Source of the DNA: UBA4923 sp964606165
GTDB taxonomy: Bacteria > Bacillota > Clostridia > Saccharofermentanales > DTU023
Direction: 5' to 3'
Assembly: GCA_964606165.1 (NCBI GenBank)
Contig: CAZSFQ010000002.1
Span: 62,001-126,000, forward strand
Length of the DNA: 64,000 nucleotides
In this document: piece after piece, positions 50,971 through 59,227 of the stretch
Layout of the letters: the number at the start of each line of letters is the position of its first letter
Numbering within the stretch: position 1 is the stretch's first letter
Translations under genes and position numbers: made by a program
The notes under the pieces: generated by a model
What the model was told of the DNA's origin: nothing
What the model saw: only the letters and a program-made list of their open reading frames with translations
The model's database searches: none

Positions 50971-52005
50971 ATGCCCTTCATTCCTGTTGTTCTCCTGACC
51001 GCCTTGCCCCTTGGCCTTACGGTCGTTACTTACGTCCTCCTGGCCCTGGTGCTGGCCTTCATCACTTTCGAAATCCAGCTTGGCTGGTCACTTTTCCGCT
51101 ATGCCACGCGGCGGGCGCGTGAAGAGGACTTCACCCCTCCCGCGGACATCCCGCCGGAAACCCTGGAATGGTATAAGAAGGCCGCGGTGGCAAAGGAAAG
51201 GCTCTTGCTCGGGCCACATCAGGAATGGGAGATGAACCGCGGCGGCCTTTGCCTGCGGGGCATCTTCTTTCCCGCACGCCAAAGTGAAGGGGAGACGGTC
51301 CATGGCCGGGGCTGCGCTGTCATCGTCCACGGCTGGCGCGACATCAGGCTGTCACGGGCCCTGGACGTTCAGCTCTATCTGGATCAGGGCTACTGCGTCT
51401 TCCTGCCCTCTTTGCGGGGCCATGAGCCAAGCGATGGCAAGCGCATCGATATCGGCTGCAAGCATGCCGGTGACATCCTGGCCTGGCTGGAGGAGATCAG
51501 GGGGCGTCTGGGCGGCCAAAAGCCCGGCTATTTTGTTTTGGACGGCCTCTCCATGGGTGCGGCCAATGTGCTCGCCCTCTCGGGTGACCCTGGTCTGGCT
51601 CCTGATGTCGCTGCTGTCATCGCTGACTGCGGCTATACATCCCTGCTGGCACAGGGCAGGTGGATGGTTCGGGGCATGAAGCCCCTGATCCGCCGTCCGG
51701 CCCTCCTTTTTGCTACCGTCTTTTTCTATCTCTTGATGGGTTACAGCAAAAAGGACCTGACACCCTTGACCGGGGCCGCCCGGGCCAAGGTTCCGGTCAT
51801 GATCATTCACGGGACGGATGACCTCTTCGTGCCGGCCTTTATGGCCCGGGAATTGTACGATGGCTGCGGCTCACCGCTCAAAGAACTCTGGTACGTCGAG
51901 GGAGCCAAACATGCCCTGTCCCGCGCGGTGGCCGGGGAAGACTACAAGGCGCGAAAAATGGCCTTTATTGAAAGGGCTTTGGAGGGATATCAATCAGGGT
52001 CCTGA
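50971..52005 (+). CDS. Membrane-anchored alpha/beta hydrolase
   Basis: One N-terminal membrane helix (about residues 8-36) precedes an alpha/beta-hydrolase domain. VIVHGWRDIRLSR is the oxyanion-loop region, Ser194 is in GLSMGA (GxSxG), the acid is in IIHGTDDLFVP and the His in VEGAKHALS. The closest pattern is the YqkD/bacterial BAAT-like hydrolases of Bacillota, of unknown substrate. The ATG at 50971 follows GAGGAAG; a longer frame would start inside the MATE gene. It is probably cotranscribed with that gene and overlaps the end of the convergent metallopeptidase by 16 nt. Confidence 0.85.
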   Translation: MPFIPVVLLTALPLGLTVVTYVLLALVLAFITFEIQLGWSLFRYATRRAREEDFTPPADIPPETLEWYKKAAVAKERLLLGPHQEWEMNRGGLCLRGIFFPARQSEGETVHGRGCAVIVHGWRDIRLSRALDVQLYLDQGYCVFLPSLRGHEPSDGKRIDIGCKHAGDILAWLEEIRGRLGGQKPGYFVLDGLSMGAANVLALSGDPGLAPDVAAVIADCGYTSLLAQGRWMVRGMKPLIRRPALLFATVFFYLLMGYSKKDLTPLTGAARAKVPVMIIHGTDDLFVPAFMARELYDGCGSPLKELWYVEGAKHALSRAVAGEDYKARKMAFIERALEGYQSGS

Positions 52006-52379
52006 CCCTGCCGGTGCCGCGCATAGTAGTGCAGGAGCTGGCGTTCGTCCTCGAATTCGAGATCGCGCTCTCCGGCCCTGTTTTCCAGATGATGTGTCAA
52101 CTCGTGCTTGAGGATCTGCTCAAGCTCGCTTCGAAAGGAGCGGTCGGAGACGCCCTGGAAAACGCGCCGCATGGAGCCGTAATAGATGACGATGTAGCGG
52201 CCGAAAATCCGGTCGGCGTAGTACTCGCCCAGGATGTAGAGGTCGTTGGCCCGCCTTGCCGGATGGAGCTTGCTTTCCTCTTTCAGCAGAACACCGCCGT
52301 TGAGCTCAAAAAAAATCTCTTCCGGGAGCGCGTCCACCATGGCAGTCAGGGCCTGTTCTGTTTCTTCCAGTGTCAGCAT
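51990..52379 (-). CDS. Minimal zincin metallopeptidase (MMP family)
   Basis: A 129-residue protein whose only recognisable motif is the zincin signature HELTHHLE (His92, Glu93, His96) near the C-terminus, with a preceding FGRYIVIYYGSMRRVF strand. This fits the small metallopeptidase family (pfam06262-like) widespread in Bacillota and actinobacteria. The biological substrate is unknown. The 3' ends of this gene and the hydrolase gene overlap by 16 nt. Confidence 0.85.
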   Translation of the reverse strand: MLTLEETEQALTAMVDALPEEIFFELNGGVLLKEESKLHPARRANDLYILGEYYADRIFGRYIVIYYGSMRRVFQGVSDRSFRSELEQILKHELTHHLENRAGERDLEFEDERQLLHYYARHRQGQDPD

Positions 52380-52519
52380 GCTTCCACCTTATCACAAGTA
52401 AAAGGCCGGCTGGACTGCCCTTGCTCCGCGGCGAAGAGTATAACAATAATGATATGAAACACGGCTTCTTTTGTATTTGACGCCCCCCTGTCCGCGTGAT
52501 AGCTTTGAACAAGAAGATC

Positions 52520-52550
52520 GGGGCGTCCCTGCCCCTTTTAGTGAGATAAT
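52520..52550 (+). promoter_or_regulatory. Hairpin and extended -10 upstream of the malonate cluster
   Basis: A short stem GGGGC/GCCCC (52520-52524, 52531-52535) with TTTT behind it looks like a weak terminator. It is followed directly by TGAGATAAT (52542-52550), an extended -10 hexamer. Transcription would start near 52557, 40 nt before the first gene. No clear -35 is seen. Either element may be accidental. Confidence 0.4.
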
Positions 52551-52598
52551 AAAGAGGTCTTCAGCCTCTCGATTTCCAAGACCAAAGGAGGCCCCCTG

Positions 52599-54230
52599 AT
52601 GAATTGGCACAGCAGACGAGACAGCAAGAAGGCGCGCCTGGAGGCGGCGTCTGCCTGGTTGGACGGCAAGGTCATCCCCGCGGATTCCATTACCCGGGTA
52701 CTGGAAGCCGCCATGCGGCCTCAAGACCGGGTGATTCTGGAAGGCGACAACCAGAAACAGGCCGGCTTCCTGGCCAGGGCCCTGACGGAGGTCAGTCCCG
52801 AAAAGGTTCATGGCGTGACCATGATTATCCCCTCGGTTTCCCTTCCCGAGCATCTGGATGTTTTTGAGAAGGGGATCGCCCGCGAGATCAACTTCGCCTA
52901 CGCCGGTGTCCAGAGTGTCCGGATCGCGGAAATGCTGGAAAAAAAGCAGCTTCAGATCGGCGCCATCCATACCTACATGGAGCTTTACGCCCGCCTCTTT
53001 GTTGATCTCAAGCCTGACATCTGCCTGGTCGCGGCCCTGAAGGCTGACCCCGACGGCAACCTTTACACGGGATACAGCACCGAGGATACCCCCATCCTGG
53101 CGGAGGCGGCCGCCTTCCAGCAGGGGCTGGTGATCGCCCAGGTCAACGAGCTGGTGGGCCGGGGCGAATTGCCCCGGGTCGATATCCCCGGCGACTGGGT
53201 GGATCTTGTGGTCGAGTCCGATCAGCCCTTTCAGCAGGAACCCCTTTTCACCCGCGATCCGGCCAGGATCCGTGATCAGCACGTCCTCATGGCCATGATG
53301 ACCATCAAGGGTATCTACGCCAAGCACCAGGTGCTGTCGCTCAACCATGGCATCGGTTACAACGGGGCGGCCATCGAGCTCCTGCTGCCGACCTACGGCG
53401 AGGAATTGGGGCTCAAGGGCAAGATCTGCAAGTACTGGGCCCTGAACCCGCATCCGACCATGATTCCCGCCATGGAAGGCGGCTGGGTGGAGACCATGTT
53501 CCCCTTCGGCGGTGAACTGGGCATGGACCGCTACACGCGCGCGCGAAGCGACATTTTCCCCATCGGCCCCGACGGAACCATGCGGTCCAACCGGGCCTTT
53601 TCCCAGCTGGCCGGCCTTTACGGTGTTGACCTTTTCCTGGGCGCCACCCTGCAGATGGACTACCTGGCCAACTCCTCAACGGTCACCAGCGGCCGCTTGA
53701 CCGGCTTCGGCGGCGCGCCCAACATGGGGCACGACACGCGCGGCAGGCGCCACACTTCACCGGCCTGGCTGGACATGATGCCGGACCGGGGCTCCTCCTA
53801 TATCGGCGGCAGGAAGTTGGTGGTCCAGATGCTGACCAGCCAGGGCAGGTTCGGGGCCAACTTTGTGCCGGAACTGGATGCCGTCAAAATTGGGGAGCAG
53901 GCGGCTTTGCCGACAACTCCCGTCATGATCTACGGCGAGGATGTCACCCATGTGGTGACCGAGCAGGGCATCGCCTATCTCTACCTGGCCCAGAACCCGC
54001 AGGAGAAGACACAGATGCTGGCCGCCGTGGCCCAGGGCATTCCCCTGGGGGAATATGCCGGGTCCGCTGCCATCGACCAGCTTCGCAAAGCGGGCAAAAT
54101 CGCCCTGCCCGACGATCTGGGCATCGATCCCGCCAAGGCGACCCGGGATCTTCTGGCGGCCAAGTCGCTGGAGGATCTGGTCGAATGGTCGGGGGGACTT
54201 TATGAAATTCCGGAGAAATTCCGTCAATAA
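52599..54230 (+). CDS. mdcA: Malonate decarboxylase alpha subunit-type transferase (MdcA/MadA-like), inferred malonate:acetyl-CoA transferase
   Basis: The family exchanges acetyl for malonyl on a thiol carrier. The protein begins WHSRRDSKKARLEAASAWL and shows DRVILEGDNQKQAGFLA, DKPD-like LKPDICLVAALKADPDGNLY, VLSLNHGIGYNGAAIELLLP and YGVDLFLGATLQMDYLANSSTVTSG split among conserved blocks. At 543 residues the length is right. MdcA normally works with the carrier MdcC and the decarboxylase MdcDE, and none of them is here. The next gene instead encodes a CoA-type carboxyltransferase. The likely reaction is malonate plus acetyl-CoA to malonyl-CoA plus acetate. AAAGGAGG precedes the start. Confidence 0.85.
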   Translation: MNWHSRRDSKKARLEAASAWLDGKVIPADSITRVLEAAMRPQDRVILEGDNQKQAGFLARALTEVSPEKVHGVTMIIPSVSLPEHLDVFEKGIAREINFAYAGVQSVRIAEMLEKKQLQIGAIHTYMELYARLFVDLKPDICLVAALKADPDGNLYTGYSTEDTPILAEAAAFQQGLVIAQVNELVGRGELPRVDIPGDWVDLVVESDQPFQQEPLFTRDPARIRDQHVLMAMMTIKGIYAKHQVLSLNHGIGYNGAAIELLLPTYGEELGLKGKICKYWALNPHPTMIPAMEGGWVETMFPFGGELGMDRYTRARSDIFPIGPDGTMRSNRAFSQLAGLYGVDLFLGATLQMDYLANSSTVTSGRLTGFGGAPNMGHDTRGRRHTSPAWLDMMPDRGSSYIGGRKLVVQMLTSQGRFGANFVPELDAVKIGEQAALPTTPVMIYGEDVTHVVTEQGIAYLYLAQNPQEKTQMLAAVAQGIPLGEYAGSAAIDQLRKAGKIALPDDLGIDPAKATRDLLAAKSLEDLVEWSGGLYEIPEKFRQ

Positions 54231-54250
54231 AAAACAGGAGGACCGAACCG

Positions 54251-55798
54251 GTGCTGACCGATAAGCAGGAAGAGTTACTTAAGAAAAAAGAAAAATTGCG
54301 CTTGGGCGGCGGCCCTGAGGCCGTTGAGCGCCAGCACGGACGGGGCAAAATGACCGCCCGCGAGCGCGTCGGCCAACTGCTGGACGAGGGAAGTTTTGTT
54401 GAGACGGGACTCCTGGTCAGACACCGCGGCAGCCAGTTCGGCATGGAGGGCAGGGAAGCGGCGGGTGACGGGGTGGTGACCGGCTACGGCACCATTGACG
54501 GACGCACGGTCTGCGTGGCTGCCCAGGATTTTACCGTCATCGGGGGATCCCTGGGTGAGATGCATGCCGACAAGATCGTCAAGACCCAGGAGCTGGCCCT
54601 GAAGATCGGCGTCCCCATGATCGCCATCAACGATTCCGGCGGCGCCCGGATCCAGGAAGGTGTGGACTCCCTTGCCGGCTATGGCCGCATCTTCTACAAC
54701 AATACCAGGGCGTCGGGGGTCATTCCGCAGCTTTCCGTTATTATGGGGCCCTGCGCGGGCGGAGCTGTCTATTCACCTGCCCTGACCGACTTTGTCTTCA
54801 TGGTCGACGGGACCAGCGAGATGTTCATCACCGGCCCCCAGGTCATCAAGGCGGTGACGGGTGAAGAGGTGTCCGCCCAGGCACTGGGGGGCGCCATGAC
54901 CCACAACAGCGTCAGCGGCGTCGCCCACTTCCGGGCCGCCGATGAAAAGGACTGTCTGCTGCAGATCCGCAGGCTTCTGAGCTACCTGCCGCAAAACAAC
55001 GCGGAAAAAGCGGATGTCTACCACTGTTCCCAGGATCCCAACGCCATGATCGACGCGCTGAATGACCTGATTCCCTCCGATCCCAGGCTGGCCTACGACA
55101 TGCGGGACCTGATCATGGCCCTGGCCGATGGCGGCGATTTTTTTGAGGTCCAGGCCGATTACGCCACCAACATGATCACGGGCCTGATGCGGCTGGACGG
55201 CCGCAGTGTCGGCGTCATCGCCAACCAGCCCCGTGTCATGGCCGGCTGTCTGGATATCAATGCCTCCGACAAGGCCTCCCGCTTTATCCGGACCTGCGAT
55301 GCCTTCAATATCCCCCTCCTCACCCTGGTCGATGTCCCGGGCTTTCTGCCCGGCACCCAGCAGGAGTACGGCGGCATTATCCGCCACGGCGCGAAAATGC
55401 TCTACGCCTACAGCGAGGCCACGGTCCCCAAGGTGACGGTCATCGTGAGGAAGGCGTACGGCGGCGCTTACATCGGCATGTGCTCCAAGCATCTGGGAGG
55501 CGATCTGGTGCTGGCCTGGCCCCAGGCGGAGATCGCCGTCATGGGCGCCGAGGGCGCGGCCAATATCATCTTTTCGCGGGAGATCCGCCAGGCCCGGGAT
55601 CCTGAGGCGAAACGGGCGGAGAAGATCGCCGAGTACACGGAGCAGATGATGAACCCCTATGTAGCAGCGGCGCGGGGTTATCTTGATGATGTCATCCTGC
55701 CGCAGGAGACGCGCCAGCGCCTCATCTCCTCTTTTGCGGCCCTGGCCGGCAAAAGGGTCCAGGTCCTGCCGAAAAAGCACGGCAACATCCCCTTGTAA
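54251..55798 (+). CDS. mmdA: Acyl-CoA carboxyltransferase/decarboxylase alpha subunit (MmdA type)
   Basis: It moves CO2 from malonyl- or methylmalonyl-CoA to biotin on the carrier subunit. It is a crotonase-fold carboxyltransferase of the MmdA/PccB group: RLGGGPEAVERQHGRGKMTARERV at the start in part, GVPMIAINDSGGARIQEGVDSL (CoA site), LSVIMGPCAGGAVYSPAL, LLTLVDVPGFLPGTQQEYGG and KAYGGAYIGMCSK. It has 515 residues and a GTG start with AGGAGG nine nt upstream. The substrate is inferred to be malonyl-CoA from the MdcA neighbour. Methylmalonyl-CoA remains possible. Confidence 0.93.
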   Translation: MLTDKQEELLKKKEKLRLGGGPEAVERQHGRGKMTARERVGQLLDEGSFVETGLLVRHRGSQFGMEGREAAGDGVVTGYGTIDGRTVCVAAQDFTVIGGSLGEMHADKIVKTQELALKIGVPMIAINDSGGARIQEGVDSLAGYGRIFYNNTRASGVIPQLSVIMGPCAGGAVYSPALTDFVFMVDGTSEMFITGPQVIKAVTGEEVSAQALGGAMTHNSVSGVAHFRAADEKDCLLQIRRLLSYLPQNNAEKADVYHCSQDPNAMIDALNDLIPSDPRLAYDMRDLIMALADGGDFFEVQADYATNMITGLMRLDGRSVGVIANQPRVMAGCLDINASDKASRFIRTCDAFNIPLLTLVDVPGFLPGTQQEYGGIIRHGAKMLYAYSEATVPKVTVIVRKAYGGAYIGMCSKHLGGDLVLAWPQAEIAVMGAEGAANIIFSREIRQARDPEAKRAEKIAEYTEQMMNPYVAAARGYLDDVILPQETRQRLISSFAALAGKRVQVLPKKHGNIPL

Positions 55799-55809
55799 AG
55801 GAGGCAGCC

Positions 55810-56163
55810 ATGGACTTCAATAACCTGTCTTTGGGTATGGGTCTTTTGCTTTCCCTCTTCAGCATGGCTGTTGTCTTTCTTGTTTTGCTGGCCATTACCT
55901 ATCTGATCGACGGGACGGCTTTTCTGCTCAGGATCAAGGAGAAGAAAGAGGATCGGACAAAGGGCAAAGGCCGGCCGGACGAAAAGATCCGGGTGGCAGA
56001 AGAGGCGATCCAGCCGCAGCTGGCCGCCCTGGTGGCCGCCGCTGTTTCGGCTTATGCCGACGAGGGAACTCGCTTTGTAATCAGAAGGATCAAGCGCCAG
56101 GAGCCCGGCCTTTCCGGTTGGGAATCGGCCGGCATGCAAGACGGCTTCCGGCGTCCGCAATAG
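55810..56163 (+). CDS. mmdD: Sodium-pump decarboxylase small membrane subunit (OadG/MmdD-like)
   Basis: It assembles the membrane and soluble parts of the pump. One N-terminal membrane helix (LGMGLLLSLFSMAVVFLVLLAITYLI by parts) is followed by a charged cytoplasmic linker (RIKEKKEDRTKGKGRPDEK) and a helix with IQPQLAALVAAAVSAYADEGTRFVIRRI in parts, found in many OadG/MmdD proteins. At 117 residues it is usual. AAAGGAGG precedes the start. Gene order A-D-C-B follows that of the Veillonella methylmalonyl-CoA decarboxylase. Confidence 0.88.
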   Translation: MDFNNLSLGMGLLLSLFSMAVVFLVLLAITYLIDGTAFLLRIKEKKEDRTKGKGRPDEKIRVAEEAIQPQLAALVAAAVSAYADEGTRFVIRRIKRQEPGLSGWESAGMQDGFRRPQ

Positions 56164-56179
56164 AAAGGATTTGCAGCTT

Positions 56180-56560
56180 ATGTCAGCTAGAAGATTCCGC
56201 GTCGTAATCGACGGCCAGGCCTATATGGTTGAGGTCGAGGAAATAAAAGAAGAGGCGGGCGCGCCCCGTCCGCTTCCCAATCCGCGCCCTCCCGCCCCTG
56301 TGGCCGCGCCTGCCAAAGCAGAAGTCCAGCCTTCCCTCCAAGTGAGAGGTGAAGCGGTCAAGGCGCCCTTGCAGGGCACTGTGCTCGATATTCCGGTCAA
56401 GCCGGGAGATCCGGTCAAGCCGGGCGACACTCTGCTTGTCATTGAAGCCATGAAGATGGAAAACGAGATCGTCGCCCCGGGCCAGGCTGTCATTGACCGT
56501 ATCCACGTCCAAAAAGGTGACGTCGTCGCCTCGGGTGACCTGCTCGTCTCATTCCGTTAG
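56180..56560 (+). CDS. mmdC: Biotin carrier subunit (MmdC-like)
   Basis: A carrier with a short N-terminal domain, an Ala/Pro-rich flexible hinge (PNPRPPAPVAAPAKAE) and a biotinyl domain with the site EAMKMEN (Lys92). It takes carboxyl from MmdA to the membrane subunit. The ATG at 56180 with AAAGGA upstream is preferred over the TTG three codons earlier. The BirA ligase encoded downstream presumably biotinylates it. Confidence 0.95.
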   Translation: MSARRFRVVIDGQAYMVEVEEIKEEAGAPRPLPNPRPPAPVAAPAKAEVQPSLQVRGEAVKAPLQGTVLDIPVKPGDPVKPGDTLLVIEAMKMENEIVAPGQAVIDRIHVQKGDVVASGDLLVSFR

Positions 56561-56571
56561 GAGCGCCTGTC

Positions 56572-57735
56572 ATGTTAAGAATCCTTGTCGATTTCTTCGA
56601 ACATACCGGCATCAGGGAATTGTTCAGCCTGGATACGGAACTGTTTGGCATCATGATACCGGGCAAGCTGATCATGATCGCTATCGCCTGTTTGTTCATT
56701 TACCTGGCGGTCAAAAAAGGCTATGAACCCTACCTTCTGATTCCCATCGCCTTTGGCATGCTGCTGGCCAACCTGCCGCTGACGGGCATGATGGCCGGCC
56801 CCCTGGGCAACCAGCCCGGAGGCCTGCTCTATTACCTCTACCAGGGCACGGCGCTTGGAATCTATCCCCCGCTCATTTTTCTTTGCATCGGGGCGGGAAC
56901 TGATTTCGGTCCCCTGATCGCCAATCCCAAGAGCCTTCTGCTGGGCGCGGCGGCCCAGTTGGGGATTTTTGCGACCTTCCTGGGCGCGATCGCCCTGGGC
57001 TTTACGGCTTTGCAAGCGGCTTCCATCGGAATCATCGGCGGGGCCGACGGGCCGACGGCGCTTTTTCTGACCAGCAGGCTGGCGCCCGAACTTTTAGGCC
57101 CTATCGCCATTGCCGCCTATTCCTATATGGCCCTGGTTCCCATCATCCAGCCGCCCATCATGCGCCTTTTGACGACTGAAAAAGAGCGGACGGTCAAGAT
57201 GGAGCAGCTGCGCGAAGTCAGCTGGCAGGAGAAGGTCCTCTTCCCGGTTGTTGTTACCATTTTCACCGTCATCCTTCTCCCTTCGGCGGGCGCCCTGATC
57301 GGCATGCTCATGTTCGGCAACCTGCTGAAAGAGTCGGGCAAGGTGCCGCTCCTGGTCAATGCCATCAAGGACTCGCTCATGTACATCGTATCCATCTTCC
57401 TGGGTATCTCCGTGGGGGCGACGGCGACGGCTGAAATGTTCCTGACCCCTGCCACCCTGAAAATCATCGCCCTGGGCCTTACCGCTTTTTCCATCGGGAC
57501 CGCGGGAGGCGTTCTCCTGGGCAAGCTCATGTATGTGCTGACCAAGGGCAAGGTCAATCCGCTGATCGGCGCGGCGGGTGTGTCAGCCGTTCCCATGGCC
57601 GCCCGGGTGGTCCAGAAGGAGGGCCAGAAATACAACCCTTCCAATTTCCTGCTCATGCACGCCATGGGACCCAATGTGGCCGGAGTCATCGGCTCGGCCG
57701 TGGCGGCCGGCCTCCTGCTCAGTTTCTTCAGTTAA
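56572..57735 (+). CDS. mmdB: Sodium-translocating decarboxylase beta subunit (OadB/MmdB-like)
   Basis: It decarboxylates carboxybiotin and pumps Na+ out. It is a polytopic protein with about nine membrane segments. The conserved Na+-binding part appears as GIIGGADGPTALFLTSRLAPELLG by parts, and AGVSAVPMAARV and LLMHAMGPNVAGVIGSAVAAG are also typical. The Asp in GGADGPT corresponds to the essential Asp of the Klebsiella protein. It is 387 residues long. It is the last gene of the pump unit, 10 nt before the amidase gene. Confidence 0.95.
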   Translation: MLRILVDFFEHTGIRELFSLDTELFGIMIPGKLIMIAIACLFIYLAVKKGYEPYLLIPIAFGMLLANLPLTGMMAGPLGNQPGGLLYYLYQGTALGIYPPLIFLCIGAGTDFGPLIANPKSLLLGAAAQLGIFATFLGAIALGFTALQAASIGIIGGADGPTALFLTSRLAPELLGPIAIAAYSYMALVPIIQPPIMRLLTTEKERTVKMEQLREVSWQEKVLFPVVVTIFTVILLPSAGALIGMLMFGNLLKESGKVPLLVNAIKDSLMYIVSIFLGISVGATATAEMFLTPATLKIIALGLTAFSIGTAGGVLLGKLMYVLTKGKVNPLIGAAGVSAVPMAARVVQKEGQKYNPSNFLLMHAMGPNVAGVIGSAVAAGLLLSFFS

Positions 57736-57745
57736 GGGGTGAATC

Positions 57746-59227
57746 ATGCGTTTTGATCTGATGGAGACAACAATCGCCCGGGTTCACCGGGCCATGCTGG
57801 CCGGGGAGCTGACCTGCCGTGAACTGGCAGCGGCCTGTCTGGACCGCATCCAGGCCTTTGACCGCCAGGGGCCGGCCCTCAAGGCTGTCATCGCGGTCAA
57901 CCCGCGTGCCCTGGAAGAAGCCGAAAGATTGGACGGCGTGCTGGCGGAAAAAGGGGAGCTTTGCGGCCCCCTCCACGGGATCCCGGTCCTGCTGAAAGAC
58001 AATATCAATACCTGCGATATGGCGACGACAGCCGGCTCCAGGTCCCTGGAAGGCTACATCCCCGATGAGGACGCCTTCATCACAAAAAGGCTGCGGGCCG
58101 CTGGCGCCCTGATCCTGGCCAAGACCAATCTTCATGAATTCGCTATCTGGGGCGAGACCATCAGCTCCATCCTGGGGCAGACGGTCAACCCCTATGACCT
58201 GACCCGGACGCCGGGAGGGTCCTCAGGCGGCACAGGGGCCGCGATCGCCTGCAACTTCGGAATAATCGGCCTGGGGACCGACACCATCAACTCCATCCGC
58301 AGCCCCGCGTCCGCCTGCAACCTGGCGGGGATCCGGCCCACGATCGGCCTGGTCAGCCGGTCGGGAATCGTGCCCTACAGCCTGACCCAGGACACGGCCG
58401 GCCCCATCTGCCGGACGGTGGAGGATTGTGTCCGGACCCTGGATGTCATCCGCGGCTATGACCCGGATGACCCGGCGACAGCCTGGAGCGCCGGGCGCTA
58501 CCCTCCAAGTTACCTGCCCTTCCTGAAAAAGGAGGGTCTGGCCGGCAAGCGGCTGGGCATCCTGCGAAGCTTTTTTGGCAAGGCCGCCATCAATCAGCTG
58601 GTCAACCAGGTCATGGAGGGGGCCTTGGATCTCCTTGAAGCAGGCGGCGCCGTCCTGATCGATATCCAGGACCCGCTCGACTCCGACTGGATGATCCGTG
58701 AAGTCAGTGTCCACCTGGACGATTTTCGCGCCCACCTCGACGCTTACCTGGCCGGGCTGCGTCCTGACGCCCCCGTTCATTCAGTCGGGGAGATTATCGA
58801 AAGCGGCCTTTACCACCCGGGCATTGGGGAGAACTTGAAGACGGCCATGAATCTGGAAGTCGGGACCCCCCGCTACAACCAAAAGCGGCTCCGCCAGTTG
58901 GCCCTCGCGGGCCAGATCATTAAGATCATGGCCGACCTGGATCTGGACGCCCTGATCTATCCCCACCAGCAACAGCTGGTCTGTAAGATCGGAGAGGGGC
59001 AAAAGCAGCGCAACGGGGTTCTCTGTTCGGCAACCGGTTTTCCCGCCATCGCCGTGCCCGCTGGCATGGCACCCGACCCCCGCGCGCCCCTGGGCGTCCC
59101 GGTCGGTCTGGAGATCAGCGGCCGGCCCTACAGCGAACCGATCCTTATCGAGATCGCCTACGGCTTTGAGCAGCTGGCGGCTGTCCGTCAGCCGCCCGAA
59201 TCCTGCCCGCCCCTGCCGGTTTCCTGA
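57746..59227 (+). CDS. Amidase signature family hydrolase, possibly producing malonate
   Basis: The triad is intact: Lys84 in LLKDNINT, Ser159 in PGGSSGGTG and Ser183 in GTDTINSIRSP. The last motif reads INS where most relatives have GGS. GLVSRSGIVPYSLTQDTAGP groups it with peptide amidases. Characterised amidase-signature enzymes that release malonate are malonamidase E2 and ureidomalonase. The position right behind a malonate decarboxylase suggests that this one supplies malonate from malonamate or ureidomalonate (inference). It has 493 residues. Its 3' end overlaps the convergent regulator gene by 40 nt. Confidence 0.82.
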   Translation: MRFDLMETTIARVHRAMLAGELTCRELAAACLDRIQAFDRQGPALKAVIAVNPRALEEAERLDGVLAEKGELCGPLHGIPVLLKDNINTCDMATTAGSRSLEGYIPDEDAFITKRLRAAGALILAKTNLHEFAIWGETISSILGQTVNPYDLTRTPGGSSGGTGAAIACNFGIIGLGTDTINSIRSPASACNLAGIRPTIGLVSRSGIVPYSLTQDTAGPICRTVEDCVRTLDVIRGYDPDDPATAWSAGRYPPSYLPFLKKEGLAGKRLGILRSFFGKAAINQLVNQVMEGALDLLEAGGAVLIDIQDPLDSDWMIREVSVHLDDFRAHLDAYLAGLRPDAPVHSVGEIIESGLYHPGIGENLKTAMNLEVGTPRYNQKRLRQLALAGQIIKIMADLDLDALIYPHQQQLVCKIGEGQKQRNGVLCSATGFPAIAVPAGMAPDPRAPLGVPVGLEISGRPYSEPILIEIAYGFEQLAAVRQPPESCPPLPVS

